Source of the DNA: Roseateles amylovorans
GTDB lineage: Bacteria > Pseudomonadota > Gammaproteobacteria > Burkholderiales > Burkholderiaceae_C
Length of the DNA stretch: 64,000 nt
Reading direction: 5' to 3'
NCBI RefSeq assembly: GCF_025398155.2
Contig: NZ_CP104562.2
Coordinates: 2,356,001 to 2,420,000, forward strand
Both the position numbers and the translations under genes were made by a program. The notes under the pieces were generated by a model. The model saw only the letters and a list, made by a program, of their open reading frames with translations, ran no database searches and was not told the DNA's origin. This document shows positions 1 to 9,800 of this stretch, piece after piece (position 1 is the first letter of the stretch; each line of letters begins with the position of its first letter).

Positions 1-2
1 CG

Positions 3-992
3 CTGGCGGGGGTGTCCTTCACCACGGTGTCGCATGTGTTGAACAACACGCGACCGGTGAGTGCCGACGCGCGGGCGCGTGTGCTGGCCGCCGTCGATGA
101 GATCGGCTACTTCCCCAGTGCGGTGGCGCGCTCCCTGCGGCGCAGCGAGACCAAGATCGTCGGCGTGCTGGTGCCCAATGTGCGCAACCCGTTCTTCGCG
201 GAGCTGGTGGTGGGGGTGGAGGAGTGTTGTCGGCAGGCCGGTTATTCGGTGTTTCTCTGCAACTCGGACAACGACCCCAAGCACCAGCAGGCCTATATGC
301 GCACGCTGCTGGAAAAGCGCATCGACGGCCTGTTGCTCAGCTCCGCCGGTGACACCGAGGCCCTGGCCGCCACCTTCCGCCACGCCAGTGTGCCGGTGGT
401 CACCGTCGACCGCCTGGTGCCGGGCGCGCGCGCCGACCGGGTCAGCGTCAACAACCAGCTCGGCGCGCTGGAGGCGGTGCGGCATCTGCTGTCGCTGGGC
501 CATCGGCGCATCGGCTGTGTGAGTGGTCCGGCTGAATTCGAAGTCACCCAGGAGCGGGTCTCCGGATGGCGCACCGCGTTGCAGGACGCCGGCATCGAGC
601 CGCGCCCTGATTGGCTGGTGGAGAGCGACTTCAGCACGGCCGGCGGCTATGAGGCGGTGAAGGCCTTGCTGCGCCGCCAGCCCGAACTCACGGCGGTCTT
701 CACCGGCAACGACCTGATGGCGATGGGCGCGCTGCGTGCCGCCGCCGAGTTGGGCCTGTCGGTGCCGCGCCAGTTGTCGGTCGTCGGCTTCGACGCGATC
801 GAGCTGGGCAGCTACATCTATCCCGCGATCACCAGCGTGGGCTGCTCGATCCGCGACCTGGGCCGAGAGGCCGGCCGCGCATTGATCGAGCGCATCGAGA
901 ATCCCCAGGCGCCGTTCAAGGACCTGCAACTCACGCCGCAGCTGGTGCTGCGCGAGAGCACTGCGGCGCCGTCGTCTTCGGAGCAAGCATGA
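3..992 (+). CDS. LacI/RbsR-type transcriptional regulator (5' end missing)
   Basis: The open frame already runs at the window edge, so the true start and part of the DNA-binding helix-turn-helix lie upstream. The first visible residues, LAGVSFTTVSHVLNNTRPVS, are the recognition-helix and hinge pattern of LacI-family repressors. A periplasmic-binding-like sensor domain follows (IVGVLVPNVRNPFFAEL near residue 50) and continues to a typical LacI C-terminus. The stop overlaps the ribokinase start by four bases (ATGA), so the two are co-transcribed. A ribokinase and a nucleoside hydrolase downstream make ribose or a nucleoside the likely effector. That is inference from context; the ligand cannot be read from the sequence. 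Confidence 0.9.
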   Translation: MAGVSFTTVSHVLNNTRPVSADARARVLAAVDEIGYFPSAVARSLRRSETKIVGVLVPNVRNPFFAELVVGVEECCRQAGYSVFLCNSDNDPKHQQAYMRTLLEKRIDGLLLSSAGDTEALAATFRHASVPVVTVDRLVPGARADRVSVNNQLGALEAVRHLLSLGHRRIGCVSGPAEFEVTQERVSGWRTALQDAGIEPRPDWLVESDFSTAGGYEAVKALLRRQPELTAVFTGNDLMAMGALRAAAELGLSVPRQLSVVGFDAIELGSYIYPAITSVGCSIRDLGREAGRALIERIENPQAPFKDLQLTPQLVLRESTAAPSSSEQA

Positions 993-2065
993 GTATCCAA
1001 GCGCCCGCTGCGTCGGGCCCCGGCGCGTCCCCGAGCGCCTCTGCCGCCGCCACCGTGGTGGTGGTCGGCAGCGTCAACATGGACCTGGTGGCCCACGCCG
1101 CACGCCTGCCCGCACCCGGCGAAACGCTGATCGGTGAACGCTTCGCCGGCACGCCTGGCGGCAAGGGCGGCAATCAGGCGGTGGCCGCCTCGCGCTTGGG
1201 CGCCGATGTGGCCTTGATCGGCCGCGTCGGCTTGCGCCAGCATGGGCATGAACTGCTGCAGGCGCTGGAAGCCGAACGGGTGCAGACCCAGACCATCCGC
1301 CGGGACGACCAGGCCTGGCCCGGCATCGCCGTGATCATGGTCGCGCGCGAGGACGGCGAAAACGCGATCGTCGTGGTCCCCGGCAGCAATGCCGACCTGA
1401 GCGAGCAGGACATCGACGGTGCCGCTGCCACCCTGCGGCAGGCCAAGGTGGTGGTTGCGCAATTGGAGGTGCCGGTGCCGGCCATCCAGCGCGCCTTCGA
1501 GATCGCGCGCTCCGGCGGCGTCACCACGGTGTTGAATGCCGCCCCCGCGCAAGACCTGCCGGCGGCGTTGCTGGCGCAGACCGACTGGCTGGTGGTCAAC
1601 GAGACCGAGGCCGCGCAGTTGGCCGGCGCGGCCGTGCCTCAGACCGGCGATGCCCTGACGATGGCCCGCGCCGCTGCCGCCGTGCTGCGCCAGCGTGGAC
1701 CCCGTCAGGTCCTGGTGACGCTGGGCGGCCAGGGCGCCTGGTTGCTGGCTGACGATCATCCCGAGGGCCTGCACCTCGCGGCCACCCGCGTCGACGCGGT
1801 GGACACCGTGGGCGCCGGGGATACGCTGGTCGGCGGCCTGGCGGTGGGCCTGGCCGAGGGGCTGAGCGCCGCGCGCGCTGCGATGCTGGGGCAATCCGCC
1901 GCGGCCTTGGCGGTCAGCCGGACCGGCGTGCAGCAGGCCATGCCGCACCGCTCGGAGCTGCCGCCGTTGCCGCCGCAGCCCGCCGCGATCGGTGGGGCGT
2001 CTCCGTCTGCCAAGTCGTCCGCCACGTCCGCCGGGGCTGTCCCGGCACCTTCCTTCAACGCCTGA
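989..2065 (+). CDS. rbsK: Ribokinase, PfkB family
   Basis: Phosphorylates ribose to ribose 5-phosphate with ATP in the cytosol. The PfkB fold starts near residue 23 (VVVVGSVNMDLVAHAARLPA). The first signature, GGKGGNQAVAASRLG, and the second, DTVGAGDTLVGGLA, are both present; D278 in GAGDT is the expected catalytic base. At 358 residues it is longer than usual (about 305): there is an Ala/Ser-rich extension of about 22 residues in front and about 35 residues behind, neither with a recognisable motif. The start overlaps the upstream regulator by 4 bp and a nucleoside hydrolase follows after 16 bp. The enzyme would use the ribose released by that hydrolase. Confidence 0.92.
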   Translation: MSIQAPAASGPGASPSASAAATVVVVGSVNMDLVAHAARLPAPGETLIGERFAGTPGGKGGNQAVAASRLGADVALIGRVGLRQHGHELLQALEAERVQTQTIRRDDQAWPGIAVIMVAREDGENAIVVVPGSNADLSEQDIDGAAATLRQAKVVVAQLEVPVPAIQRAFEIARSGGVTTVLNAAPAQDLPAALLAQTDWLVVNETEAAQLAGAAVPQTGDALTMARAAAAVLRQRGPRQVLVTLGGQGAWLLADDHPEGLHLAATRVDAVDTVGAGDTLVGGLAVGLAEGLSAARAAMLGQSAAALAVSRTGVQQAMPHRSELPPLPPQPAAIGGASPSAKSSATSAGAVPAPSFNA

Positions 2066-2081
2066 CCTGGAGCCGTCTCCC

Positions 2082-3119
2082 ATGGGCAGCCTGTCTTCGA
2101 CTGTTTCCACCCCCTCGATCGCCTCGACCGCTTTGACCTCCGCATCGTCCAGCGATCCGACCGCACGCATCCCGGTCATCTTTGACACCGATCCCGGCAT
2201 CGATGACGCCCTCGCGCTCGCCCTGCTGGCGTCGCATCCGCGCTTCGATCTGCTGGCGGTCACCGCCGTGTTCGGCAATGCCGCCGTGGACATCACCGCG
2301 CGCAATGCCCGCGGCCTGTGCGCGCTTTTCCAGTCCGACGTGCCCGTGGCGGTGGGGGCGGCCGGTCCGCTGTTGGACAGCCGCCGCCGTGACGGCGCCG
2401 CACATGTGCATGGCGACGACGGCATCGGCGGCCTCAGCGGGCAGTTGCCTGCACCGCAGCGCGCGCTGGATCCGCGTCCGGCCCATGTGCTGATCTGCGA
2501 CATGGTCAACGCCCGTCCGGGTGAGATCACGCTGGTGGCGGTCGGTCCGTTCACCAACCTCGCACTGGCCCTTCGCCATGACCCGGGCATCGCCGGCAAG
2601 GTCAAGCAGGTGGTCGTGATGGGCGGCGCCTTCGGCCTGAAGGGCCACAGCGGCAACGTGTCGCCGGTGGCGGAGGCCAACATCATGGCCGACCCCGAGG
2701 CCGCGGATCAGGTGTTCACCGCGCCGTGGCCGGTGATCATCGTCGGCCTGGACGTGACCCAGGAGGTGATCATGCGCGAGGCCGATCTGGCCAGGCTGCA
2801 AGGCCGCGGGCAGGGCGCTGGCGACCTGCTGTGGCAGGCCACTCGCCACTATCAGCAGTTCTATGACGCCCGCGACGGCATCGGCGGGATCTATGCCCAC
2901 GACGCCAGCGCCGCCGCCATCCTGCTGGTGCCCGAGGCGTTCACCCTGCGCGACGGTCCGGTGCGGGTGGTGCTGGACGGCATCGCGACCGGCCAGACCA
3001 TCCAGGACTGGCGCCAGGAACACCGCGGCGACACGCCGTGGAACGGCCAGCCGGTGCAGCGGGTGTGTGTGGCCGTCGACGCGCCGCGCGTGCTGGCCCT
3101 GTTCGACGCGATCTATTGA
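2082..3119 (+). CDS. Nucleoside hydrolase, IunH/RihA type
   Basis: Hydrolyses the N-glycosidic bond of ribonucleosides to base plus ribose. The calcium-binding signature DTDPGIDDALAL lies near residues 29-40, followed by a HVHGDDGIGG loop, VVMGGAFG, and YAHDASAA, which supplies the conserved catalytic-site His. The frame is open further upstream, but the ATG at 2082 is preferred: it follows a GGAG-like site near 2069 and avoids overlap with rbsK. The 345-residue product has about 25 extra Ser/Thr-rich residues in front of the domain. With the adjacent ribokinase it forms a nucleoside salvage step. Substrate preference (purine or pyrimidine) cannot be told from sequence. Confidence 0.9.
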   Translation: MGSLSSTVSTPSIASTALTSASSSDPTARIPVIFDTDPGIDDALALALLASHPRFDLLAVTAVFGNAAVDITARNARGLCALFQSDVPVAVGAAGPLLDSRRRDGAAHVHGDDGIGGLSGQLPAPQRALDPRPAHVLICDMVNARPGEITLVAVGPFTNLALALRHDPGIAGKVKQVVVMGGAFGLKGHSGNVSPVAEANIMADPEAADQVFTAPWPVIIVGLDVTQEVIMREADLARLQGRGQGAGDLLWQATRHYQQFYDARDGIGGIYAHDASAAAILLVPEAFTLRDGPVRVVLDGIATGQTIQDWRQEHRGDTPWNGQPVQRVCVAVDAPRVLALFDAIY

Positions 3120-3230
3120 CCAACGGCGGCCCGCTGTGCCGCCGCACCTTCCCGGAATTCAAGACAATGTGGGATGCCGCGCGCGGCGCGTCCCCGCGTT
3201 CCTACGTCCCCACGCCCCAAGGAGAACCCG

Positions 3231-4553
3231 ATGTCCACCCAAGCCGTGAAGCTGCTGTTGCCCCGCTGGCTGATCACCATGACCCCGGGCAGCCCGGTGC
3301 TGGAGCAGCATGCGCTGGCCATCGAGGGCGATCGCATTGCCGCCGTGCTGCCGCGTGAGGAGGCGCTGCGCCAGTACGCCGATGCCGAGCGGGTCGAGCT
3401 GCCCCACCATGTGCTGATCCCCGGCCTGATCAATTCGCACACCCATTCGGCGATGTCGCTGCTGCGCGGTGTCGCCGACGACCTGGCGCTGATGGACTGG
3501 CTCAACAACCACATCTGGCCGCTGGAGCGCCAGTGGGTGAGCGAGGACTGGACCTACCAGGGCTCGATGCTGTCGGCCGCCGAGGCGATCCGCGGCGGGG
3601 TGACCTACCTCAACGACATGTACTTCTTCCCCACCGCCATGGCCCGTGCCGCGGTGGACAGCGGCCTCCGCGCCGGGGTGTCGATCAATGTGATCGACTT
3701 CCCGACCGGCTATGCCGCCAATGCGCAGGACTACATCGACAAGGGGCTGGCCGCCTACGAGCAGTTCAAGGGCGAATCCCTGCTGGACTGGACCAGCGCG
3801 CCGCATGCGCCGTACACCGTGTCCGACGAGACCTTCATCCAGCTGCGCCAGCTGTCGGAAAAATACGACCTGCAGATGCACTGCCACATCCATGAGACGC
3901 AGGATGAGATCGAAGGCAGTCTGAAGCAGTTCGGCGAGCGCCCGCTGGCTCGCTTGAACAAGCTGGGCCTGCTGAACGCCAAGATGATCGCCGTCCACAT
4001 GGTCCATCTGACCGACGACGAGATCGAGATGATCGCCCGCCAGGGCGTGCACCTGGTCCACAACCCGAACTCCAACCTGAAGCTCGCCTCGGGCATTGCG
4101 CCGGTCAAGGCGCTGGAGGCTGCAGGCGTGAACACCGTGCTCGGCACCGATGGCGCGGCGTCCAACAACCGCCAGGACATGTTCAACGAGATCCGCGCCG
4201 CCGCGCTGCTGGCCAAGGGCGCCACCGGCGACCCGCTGACCGTCTCCGCCCGCACCGCGCTGGAAATGGCCACGGTGCGTGCCGCCAAGGCCATGGGCCG
4301 GGCCAACGACCTGGGCACCCTCGAGCCCGGCAAGCAGGCCGACGTGGTGGCGGTGGCCCTGGATTCGCTCGAATGCCAGCCGGTCTATCACGCCGATGCG
4401 CAGCTCGTGTATGTGGCCGGGCGTGAACATGTCACGGATGTGTGGGTGGCAGGACGGCAACTGTTGAAAAATCGCACCAATATGTCGATCGATGTGCCCG
4501 CACTGATGGGACGGGTGCAGGACATCGTCGCTAAGATGCGCGCGGGACGCTGA
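3231..4553 (+). CDS. TRZ/ATZ-family amidohydrolase (5'-methylthioadenosine/adenosine-type deaminase)
   Basis: Metal-dependent deaminase of the amidohydrolase superfamily. The first metal-binding pair is in SHTHSAMSLLRGVADD. The MHCHIHET, VHMVHLTDDE and HNPNSNLKLASG segments and the LGTDGAASNNRQDMFNE motif carry the other metal and catalytic residues. Together these match the S-adenosylhomocysteine/5'-methylthioadenosine deaminase branch. The start at 3231 follows a strong AAGGAGA site at 3219-3225. The product has 440 residues, the normal family length. It follows the nucleoside hydrolase by 111 bp, consistent with nucleoside metabolism. Guanine deaminase or a chlorohydrolase activity remains possible. 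Confidence 0.85.
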   Translation: MSTQAVKLLLPRWLITMTPGSPVLEQHALAIEGDRIAAVLPREEALRQYADAERVELPHHVLIPGLINSHTHSAMSLLRGVADDLALMDWLNNHIWPLERQWVSEDWTYQGSMLSAAEAIRGGVTYLNDMYFFPTAMARAAVDSGLRAGVSINVIDFPTGYAANAQDYIDKGLAAYEQFKGESLLDWTSAPHAPYTVSDETFIQLRQLSEKYDLQMHCHIHETQDEIEGSLKQFGERPLARLNKLGLLNAKMIAVHMVHLTDDEIEMIARQGVHLVHNPNSNLKLASGIAPVKALEAAGVNTVLGTDGAASNNRQDMFNEIRAAALLAKGATGDPLTVSARTALEMATVRAAKAMGRANDLGTLEPGKQADVVAVALDSLECQPVYHADAQLVYVAGREHVTDVWVAGRQLLKNRTNMSIDVPALMGRVQDIVAKMRAGR

Positions 4554-4657
4554 CCCCCTCATCTACGGGGGGTGGGCGTCGAGGCGCCGATCGCTACCCC
4601 CCCGGTCGGTTGTAGGGGACAGAGCCGGTTGCGTACAACGCCGGCAGGACAATCACG

Positions 4658-5800
4658 ATGACATTCCATCCTTGGAGCCGCCGGTCCATCGCCGGACTTC
4701 TTTCCACCTTCGCGCTGGCCATCGGCGCCACCGGGGCCGCGCACGCCCAGATCATCGTCGGCCAGACCGCCGGTATCACCGGCCAGGTCGCCGCCAGCGT
4801 CAAGGAACTCAACCTGGGCGCCCGGCTGTACCTGGACCACATCAACGCCACCGGCGGGGTCGGGGGCCAGAAGATCGAACTGGTGTCGATGGACGACGCC
4901 TTCGATCCCAAGCGGTCCGCCACCAACGCCCAGGCGCTGATCGACAAGGGCGCCGTCGCCCTGTTCCTCACCCGCGGGACGCCCCACACCCAGGCCGTGA
5001 TGCCGCTGCTGGAAAAATACCAGCTGCCGCTGATCGCGCCGTCCACCGGGGCGTCGCTGCTGCACAAGCCGGTGCACCCCTACGTCTTCAACGTCCGCTC
5101 CACCTACCAGCGTGAAGCCGAACGGGCCGTCCAACTGCTGCTCGAGATGGGCAACACCCGGATCGCCATCGTCCAGGTGAACGACACCTTCGGCCAGGAC
5201 GCCGCCCAAGGCGCACTCCGTGGGCTGACCGACCAGAAAACCAAGCCGGTCCTGCACCTCACCTACGACCGCGAAAAGCCGGATGTGCCCAATCTGGTCA
5301 AGCAAGTCATGACCGCAGATCCGCAGGTCGTGCTGTTCATCTCGACCCAGCAGGTGGCATCGGAAACCATCAATGCCCTGCGCGCTGCCGGCTCCCGCAC
5401 GCTGGCGTCGACACTGTCCAACAACGCGTCGGCCGGCTTCATCCAACTGCTCGGTCAAAACGCGGCCGGCGTCATCGTGTCCCAAGTGTTCCCCAACGAA
5501 CGCAACATGACGCTGCCCATGGTTCGTGAAGTCACCGACCTCGCGAAGGCCAAGCAAGCCGAAACCGGCGGGATCGTGACCCCCGCAATGATGGAAGGCT
5601 TCGTCTCAGCCAAGGTGCTCGTGGAAGCCATCCGGCGCGCCGGCAAGGACGTCAGCCGCGCGGGGATCACCCGCGCACTCAACGGCATGACGAAGTACGA
5701 CCTCGGTGGGATCGATATCGGGTTCAGCCCGACCGATCACACAGGGGCAAGCTATGCCGATATCGCGATCATTGATCCGCGGGGACGCTTTCTGCGCTGA
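4658..5800 (+). CDS. Periplasmic ABC-type substrate-binding protein (branched-chain amino acid type)
   Basis: A signal peptide with a hydrophobic core and an AHA-Q type cleavage site occupies residues 1-31. The mature protein begins QIIVGQTAGITGQVAAS and has the type I periplasmic-binding fold of Leu/Ile/Val and amide receptors, for example GGVGGQKIELVSMDDAFDP and a central APSTGAS segment. Length is 380 residues, normal for the family. An AGGA site lies at 4645-4648. No permease or ATPase genes are adjacent, so it is an orphan receptor whose ligand is unknown. A strong terminator follows at 5891. Confidence 0.85.
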   Translation: MTFHPWSRRSIAGLLSTFALAIGATGAAHAQIIVGQTAGITGQVAASVKELNLGARLYLDHINATGGVGGQKIELVSMDDAFDPKRSATNAQALIDKGAVALFLTRGTPHTQAVMPLLEKYQLPLIAPSTGASLLHKPVHPYVFNVRSTYQREAERAVQLLLEMGNTRIAIVQVNDTFGQDAAQGALRGLTDQKTKPVLHLTYDREKPDVPNLVKQVMTADPQVVLFISTQQVASETINALRAAGSRTLASTLSNNASAGFIQLLGQNAAGVIVSQVFPNERNMTLPMVREVTDLAKAKQAETGGIVTPAMMEGFVSAKVLVEAIRRAGKDVSRAGITRALNGMTKYDLGGIDIGFSPTDHTGASYADIAIIDPRGRFLR

Positions 5801-5890
5801 GCGCGTGCCGGCTTTGGGGCGCTTCAGACGGGATTCCCGCTTCGCCCCATCGGCGTGGTGATCGCAGCAGACGCCGCAGACAGACGACAC

Positions 5891-5936
5891 AAACGCCCGA
5901 CCGGGATTGACCGGCGGGCGTTTTGTTTTTTTCTAG
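5891..5936 (+). terminator. Rho-independent terminator after the substrate-binding protein gene
   Basis: Perfect stem AAACGCCCG (5891-5899) with CGGGCGTTT (5915-5923), extended by an inner CCGG/CCGG pairing, then a run of T broken by one G at 5921-5932. Confidence 0.85.
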
Positions 5937-5982
5937 GGTGAATGACGGGTGAAGGTGGGCGGGGGCCTTCTGCCATTGCCAT

Positions 5983-6003
5983 GCCGCCGCCGCCGCCGCC
6001 GCC
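5983..6003. repeat. (GCC)7 trinucleotide repeat
   Basis: Seven consecutive GCC units in non-coding DNA, a possible slippage site. No gene depends on it that I can see. Confidence 0.85.
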
Positions 6004-6228
6004 GCGCTTGCCGACATCCCTGGCCAACTCCTTACACCCCGCCGGGTCGTCGGCCCGGCTGCCGAGTCCCTTTCTGGCGCCCCAGAAAGGAACCAAAGAA
6101 CGCCTCCCTCCCGGCGAGCTTGCTCGCTGTCATCCCCCCGTCGCTCGTCTCTCCGCTCCGAGACTCCTCCAGCCCTGCTACTAGAACCCCCACCACTCGC
6201 TGACACTACCCACTCCTCGCTGCGAACG

Positions 6229-6590
6229 CTTGCCCGCTTTCGCGGGACGCGCCAACCGCTCAACGCAGTCCTTCCACCCCCTCCGACACTCGCCCTAAGC
6301 GGGGCTCGTCCATGCAACATCTGCGCTCGTATGTCGTCAGGTGGCAGGCTTGCCCGCTGCCGCGGGACGCGCCAACCATTCAACGCAATCCTTCCACCTT
6401 CGCCGACACTCGCCCTACGCGGGGCTCGTCCATGCAACAGCTGCGCTCGTATGTCATCAGGTGGCAGGCTTGCCCGCTGGCGCGGGACGCGCCAATCATT
6501 CAACGCAATCCTTCCACCTTCGCCGACACTCGCCCTACGCGGGGCTCGTCCATGCAACATCTGCGCTCGTTTGTCGTCGGGTGGCAGGCC
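6229..6590. repeat. 120-bp tandem repeat, three units, with a conserved hairpin
   Basis: The segment starting CTTGCCCGCT recurs at 6229, 6349 and 6469, exactly 120 bp apart; similarity extends to about 6590. Each unit holds CCCGC-NNNN-GCGGG, a five-base-pair stem whose loop differs between copies (TTTC, TGCC, TGGC) while the stem is unchanged. Because 120 is a multiple of three, several frames stay open through the array. These frames give repetitive peptides that I regard as by-products of the repeat. Confidence 0.85.
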
Positions 6591-6857
6591 AGGGTCATTC
6601 GCGCCACAGCAACTTTTTTTCTTCGTCACGGGACAGGACGATGATGCATGGTGTGCGGACCCGGCCTGCGTGGGCTCGGTCATGCGGCACCTGCGGTCGA
6701 ACTTCATCGGGTCGATGATTCGATGGGATGGGCGTCGGAGCGGGGCAGGGCCCTGTTTCTTTCGTCTTGCGCCGGGTAAACCCGGTGCGGGGGGCGGTGC
6801 TGGCTAGAATGTCGGGCTCACCGCCGCGGCGCGCGCGGCGCAACCCCTCGGGATCCC

Positions 6858-9800
6858 ATGGCCAGCACCACCTCGTCCAAGCATCTGATTCACTTCGAGG
6901 GGGGCAATGCCCTCTCATCCTTCCGGGCCGCCGCGCTGCTGGCACGTCTGCAAGCCGTCAATGAGCGCATCGCCGCCGTGCACGCCCGCCATGTGCACTG
7001 GGTCTGGACCGAACAAGCCCTCGACGACACCGCCCGCGCCAAGATCGCCGCCCTGCTGGATTACGGCGATGCCTACGAAGGCCCCGCCGACGGCACCCTG
7101 ATCGTCACAGCCCCACGCCTCGGAACCCTCAGCCCCTGGGCCTCCAAGGCAACCGACATCGCCCACAACTGCAGCCTGCCGATCAAACGCGTCGAACGCG
7201 TGATCGAGTACCGCCTCTCCCTCAAGACCAGCCTGCTCGGCGCCCTCGGCAATGCCCTCAGCGGCGGCCCCAAACCCCTCACCCAGGACGAACTCCTCGC
7301 CTGCGCCGAACTGCTGCACGACCGCATGACCGAGAGCGTGCTGTTCGCCCGTGAGGACGCCACCCATCTCTTCGACGACAAGCAAGCCCAGCCCCTGGCC
7401 CATGTGGATGTGATCGGCCGCGGTCGCGCCGCACTCGACGAGGCCAACAGCGCCTGGGGCCTCGCGATGTCGGAAGACGAAATCGTCTATCTGGTCGAGG
7501 CCTTCCTCAAGCTGGGTCGCAATCCCAGCGATGTCGAACTGATGATGTTCGCGCAGGCCAACAGCGAACACTGCCGCCACAAGATCTTCAACGCGCAATT
7601 CACCATCGACGGCCAAGCCCAACCGCTGTCGCTGTTCGGCATGATCCGCAACACCGAAAAGCTGAATTCCCAGCACACGGTGATCGCCTACGCCGATAAC
7701 GCCGCGGTGATGGAAGGCCATGCGATCGAACGCTGGATGGCCGCCGGCGATCAGCGCGCCCCCAAGTACGAAGCCCGCGCCGAAACCGCACATGTGCTGA
7801 TGAAGGTGGAAACCCACAACCACCCGACCGCCATCTCCCCGCACCCCGGCGCCTCCACCGGTGCCGGTGGCGAAATCCGCGACGAGGGCGCCACCGGTCG
7901 CGGCGCCAAGCCCAAGGCCGGCCTGACCGGCTTCTCGGTCTCCAATCTGCATCTGCCCGGCCTGGCCGAACCCTGGGAAGCCAACGCCGTCGGCAAGCCC
8001 GCCCACATCGCCAGCGCCCTGCAGATCATGACCGAAGGCCCGCTCGGCGGCGCCGCCTTCAACAACGAATTCGGCCGTCCCAACCTCGGCGGCTACTTCC
8101 GCGTCTATGAGCAGGACGTCGACGGCATCCGCCGCGGCTATCACAAGCCCATCATGATCGCCGGCGGCGTCGGTGCCATCCGCGCCGACCTGACCAAGAA
8201 GATCGAGTTCCCCGCCGGCTCGCTGCTGATCCAGCTCGGCGGACCCGGCATGCGCATCGGCATGGGCGGCAGCGCCGCCAGCTCGATGGCCGCCGGCACC
8301 AACACCGCCGACCTGGACTTCGATTCGGTCCAGCGCGGCAACCCGGAAATCCAGCGTCGCGCCCAGGAAGTCATCAACCACTGCTGGGGCCTGGCGGAGC
8401 GCAATCCCATCCTGGCAGTGCATGACGTCGGGGCCGGTGGCATCTCCAATGCCTTCCCCGAACTGGTGAACGATGCCGGCCGCGGCGCCACCTTCGACCT
8501 GCGCCAGGTCCCGCTCGAAGAGAGCGGCCTCGCCCCCAAGGAAATCTGGTGCAACGAAAGCCAGGAACGCTATGTCCTGGCCATCGCGCCTGAAAGCCTT
8601 CCGCTGTTCACCGCGATGTGCGAACGCGAGCGCTGCCCGTTCGCCGTCGTCGGCGTGACCACCGCCCCGCGCGACCTGGTGCTGCAGGACGGGGAGGGCG
8701 GCGAACGTGCCATCGACATGCCGATGGAAGTGCTGCTGGGCAAGCCGCCCAAGGTGCATCGCGATGTGCAGCGCGTGGCCCGCTCGGGCGGCACGCTGGA
8801 CCTCACCGGCGTGGACCTCACCACCGCCGCCTCCGCCGTGCTGCGCCATCCCACCGTGGCCTCCAAGCGTTTCCTGATCAGCATCGGCGATCGCACCGTC
8901 GGCGGCCTGAATCACCGCGATCAGATGGTTGGTCCCTGGCAGGTGCCGGTGGCCGATTGCGCCGTCACCCTGGCCGACTTCAAGGGCTTCGCCGGCGAAG
9001 CCATGAGCATGGGCGAACGCACGCCGCTGGCCTCGGTGGATGCGCCCGCATCCGGCCGCATGGCCGTCGCGGAAGCGATCACCAACCTGCTGGCCGCGCC
9101 GATCGAGCTCTCCCGCGTCAAGCTGTCCGCCAACTGGATGGCCGCCTGCGGCGAGCCCGGCGAGGACGCCGCGCTCTATGACACGGTCAAGGCCGTCGGC
9201 ATGGAACTCTGCCCCGCGCTGGGCGTGTCCATCCCGGTGGGCAAGGATTCGCTGTCCATGCGCACCCGCTGGAGCGACGACGGCCAGACCCGCCAGGTCA
9301 CCGCACCGGTGTCGCTGATCATCACCGCCTTCGCATCGCTGCCGGATGTCCGCGGCACCCTCACGCCGCAACTGCAGACCGGCGACACCACGCTGGTGCT
9401 GGTCGACCTCGGCCAGGGCCGCATGCGCATGGGCGGCTCCATCCTGGCGCAAACCCTGAACCAGTTCGGCGCCCAGGTGCCCGACCTTGATGAGCCGGCC
9501 TTGCTGAAGTCGCTGGTGAATGCGGTCAACGACCTGCGCGGCCAGGGCAAGCTGCTGGCCTACCACGACCGCAGCGACGGCGGCCTGTTCGGCGCCGCCT
9601 GCGAAATGGCCTTTGCCGGCCAGCGCGGCGTCAGCCTGAATGTGGACATGCTGGTCACCGAAGGCGACGGCATCACCGACAGCCGCGCCGACACCGGCGA
9701 CTCCAAGAACTGGGCCAGCCAGGTCAGCGGCCGCCGCGAGGAACTGACGCTCAAGGCGCTCTTCAACGAAGAACTCGGCGTGGTGCTGCAGGTCGCCTCA

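Larger units (their letters stand above)
5937..6857 (+). other. Gene-free stretch upstream of purL with repeats
   Basis: About 920 bp without a convincing gene. Open frames on both strands are low-complexity and lack good starts. It holds a (GCC)7 tract and a 120-bp tandem repeat, both listed separately. The part nearest purL should hold its promoter, but I cannot place boxes with confidence. The stretch from about 6060 to 6230 has the pyrimidine-rich look of intergenic repeats I associate with GC-rich proteobacteria; that resemblance is from memory only. Confidence 0.6.

Noticed and set aside
4553..4573. ACCCCC/GGGGGT hairpin after the amidohydrolase gene as a terminator
   Set aside because: Six base pairs only and no T-run; it may be incidental.
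5769..6707. A 312-codon minus-strand frame and shorter + strand frames through the 120-bp repeat
   Set aside because: No ribosome site, low-complexity and repeat-derived sequence, overlap with a terminator; the repeat length is a multiple of three, which keeps frames open.
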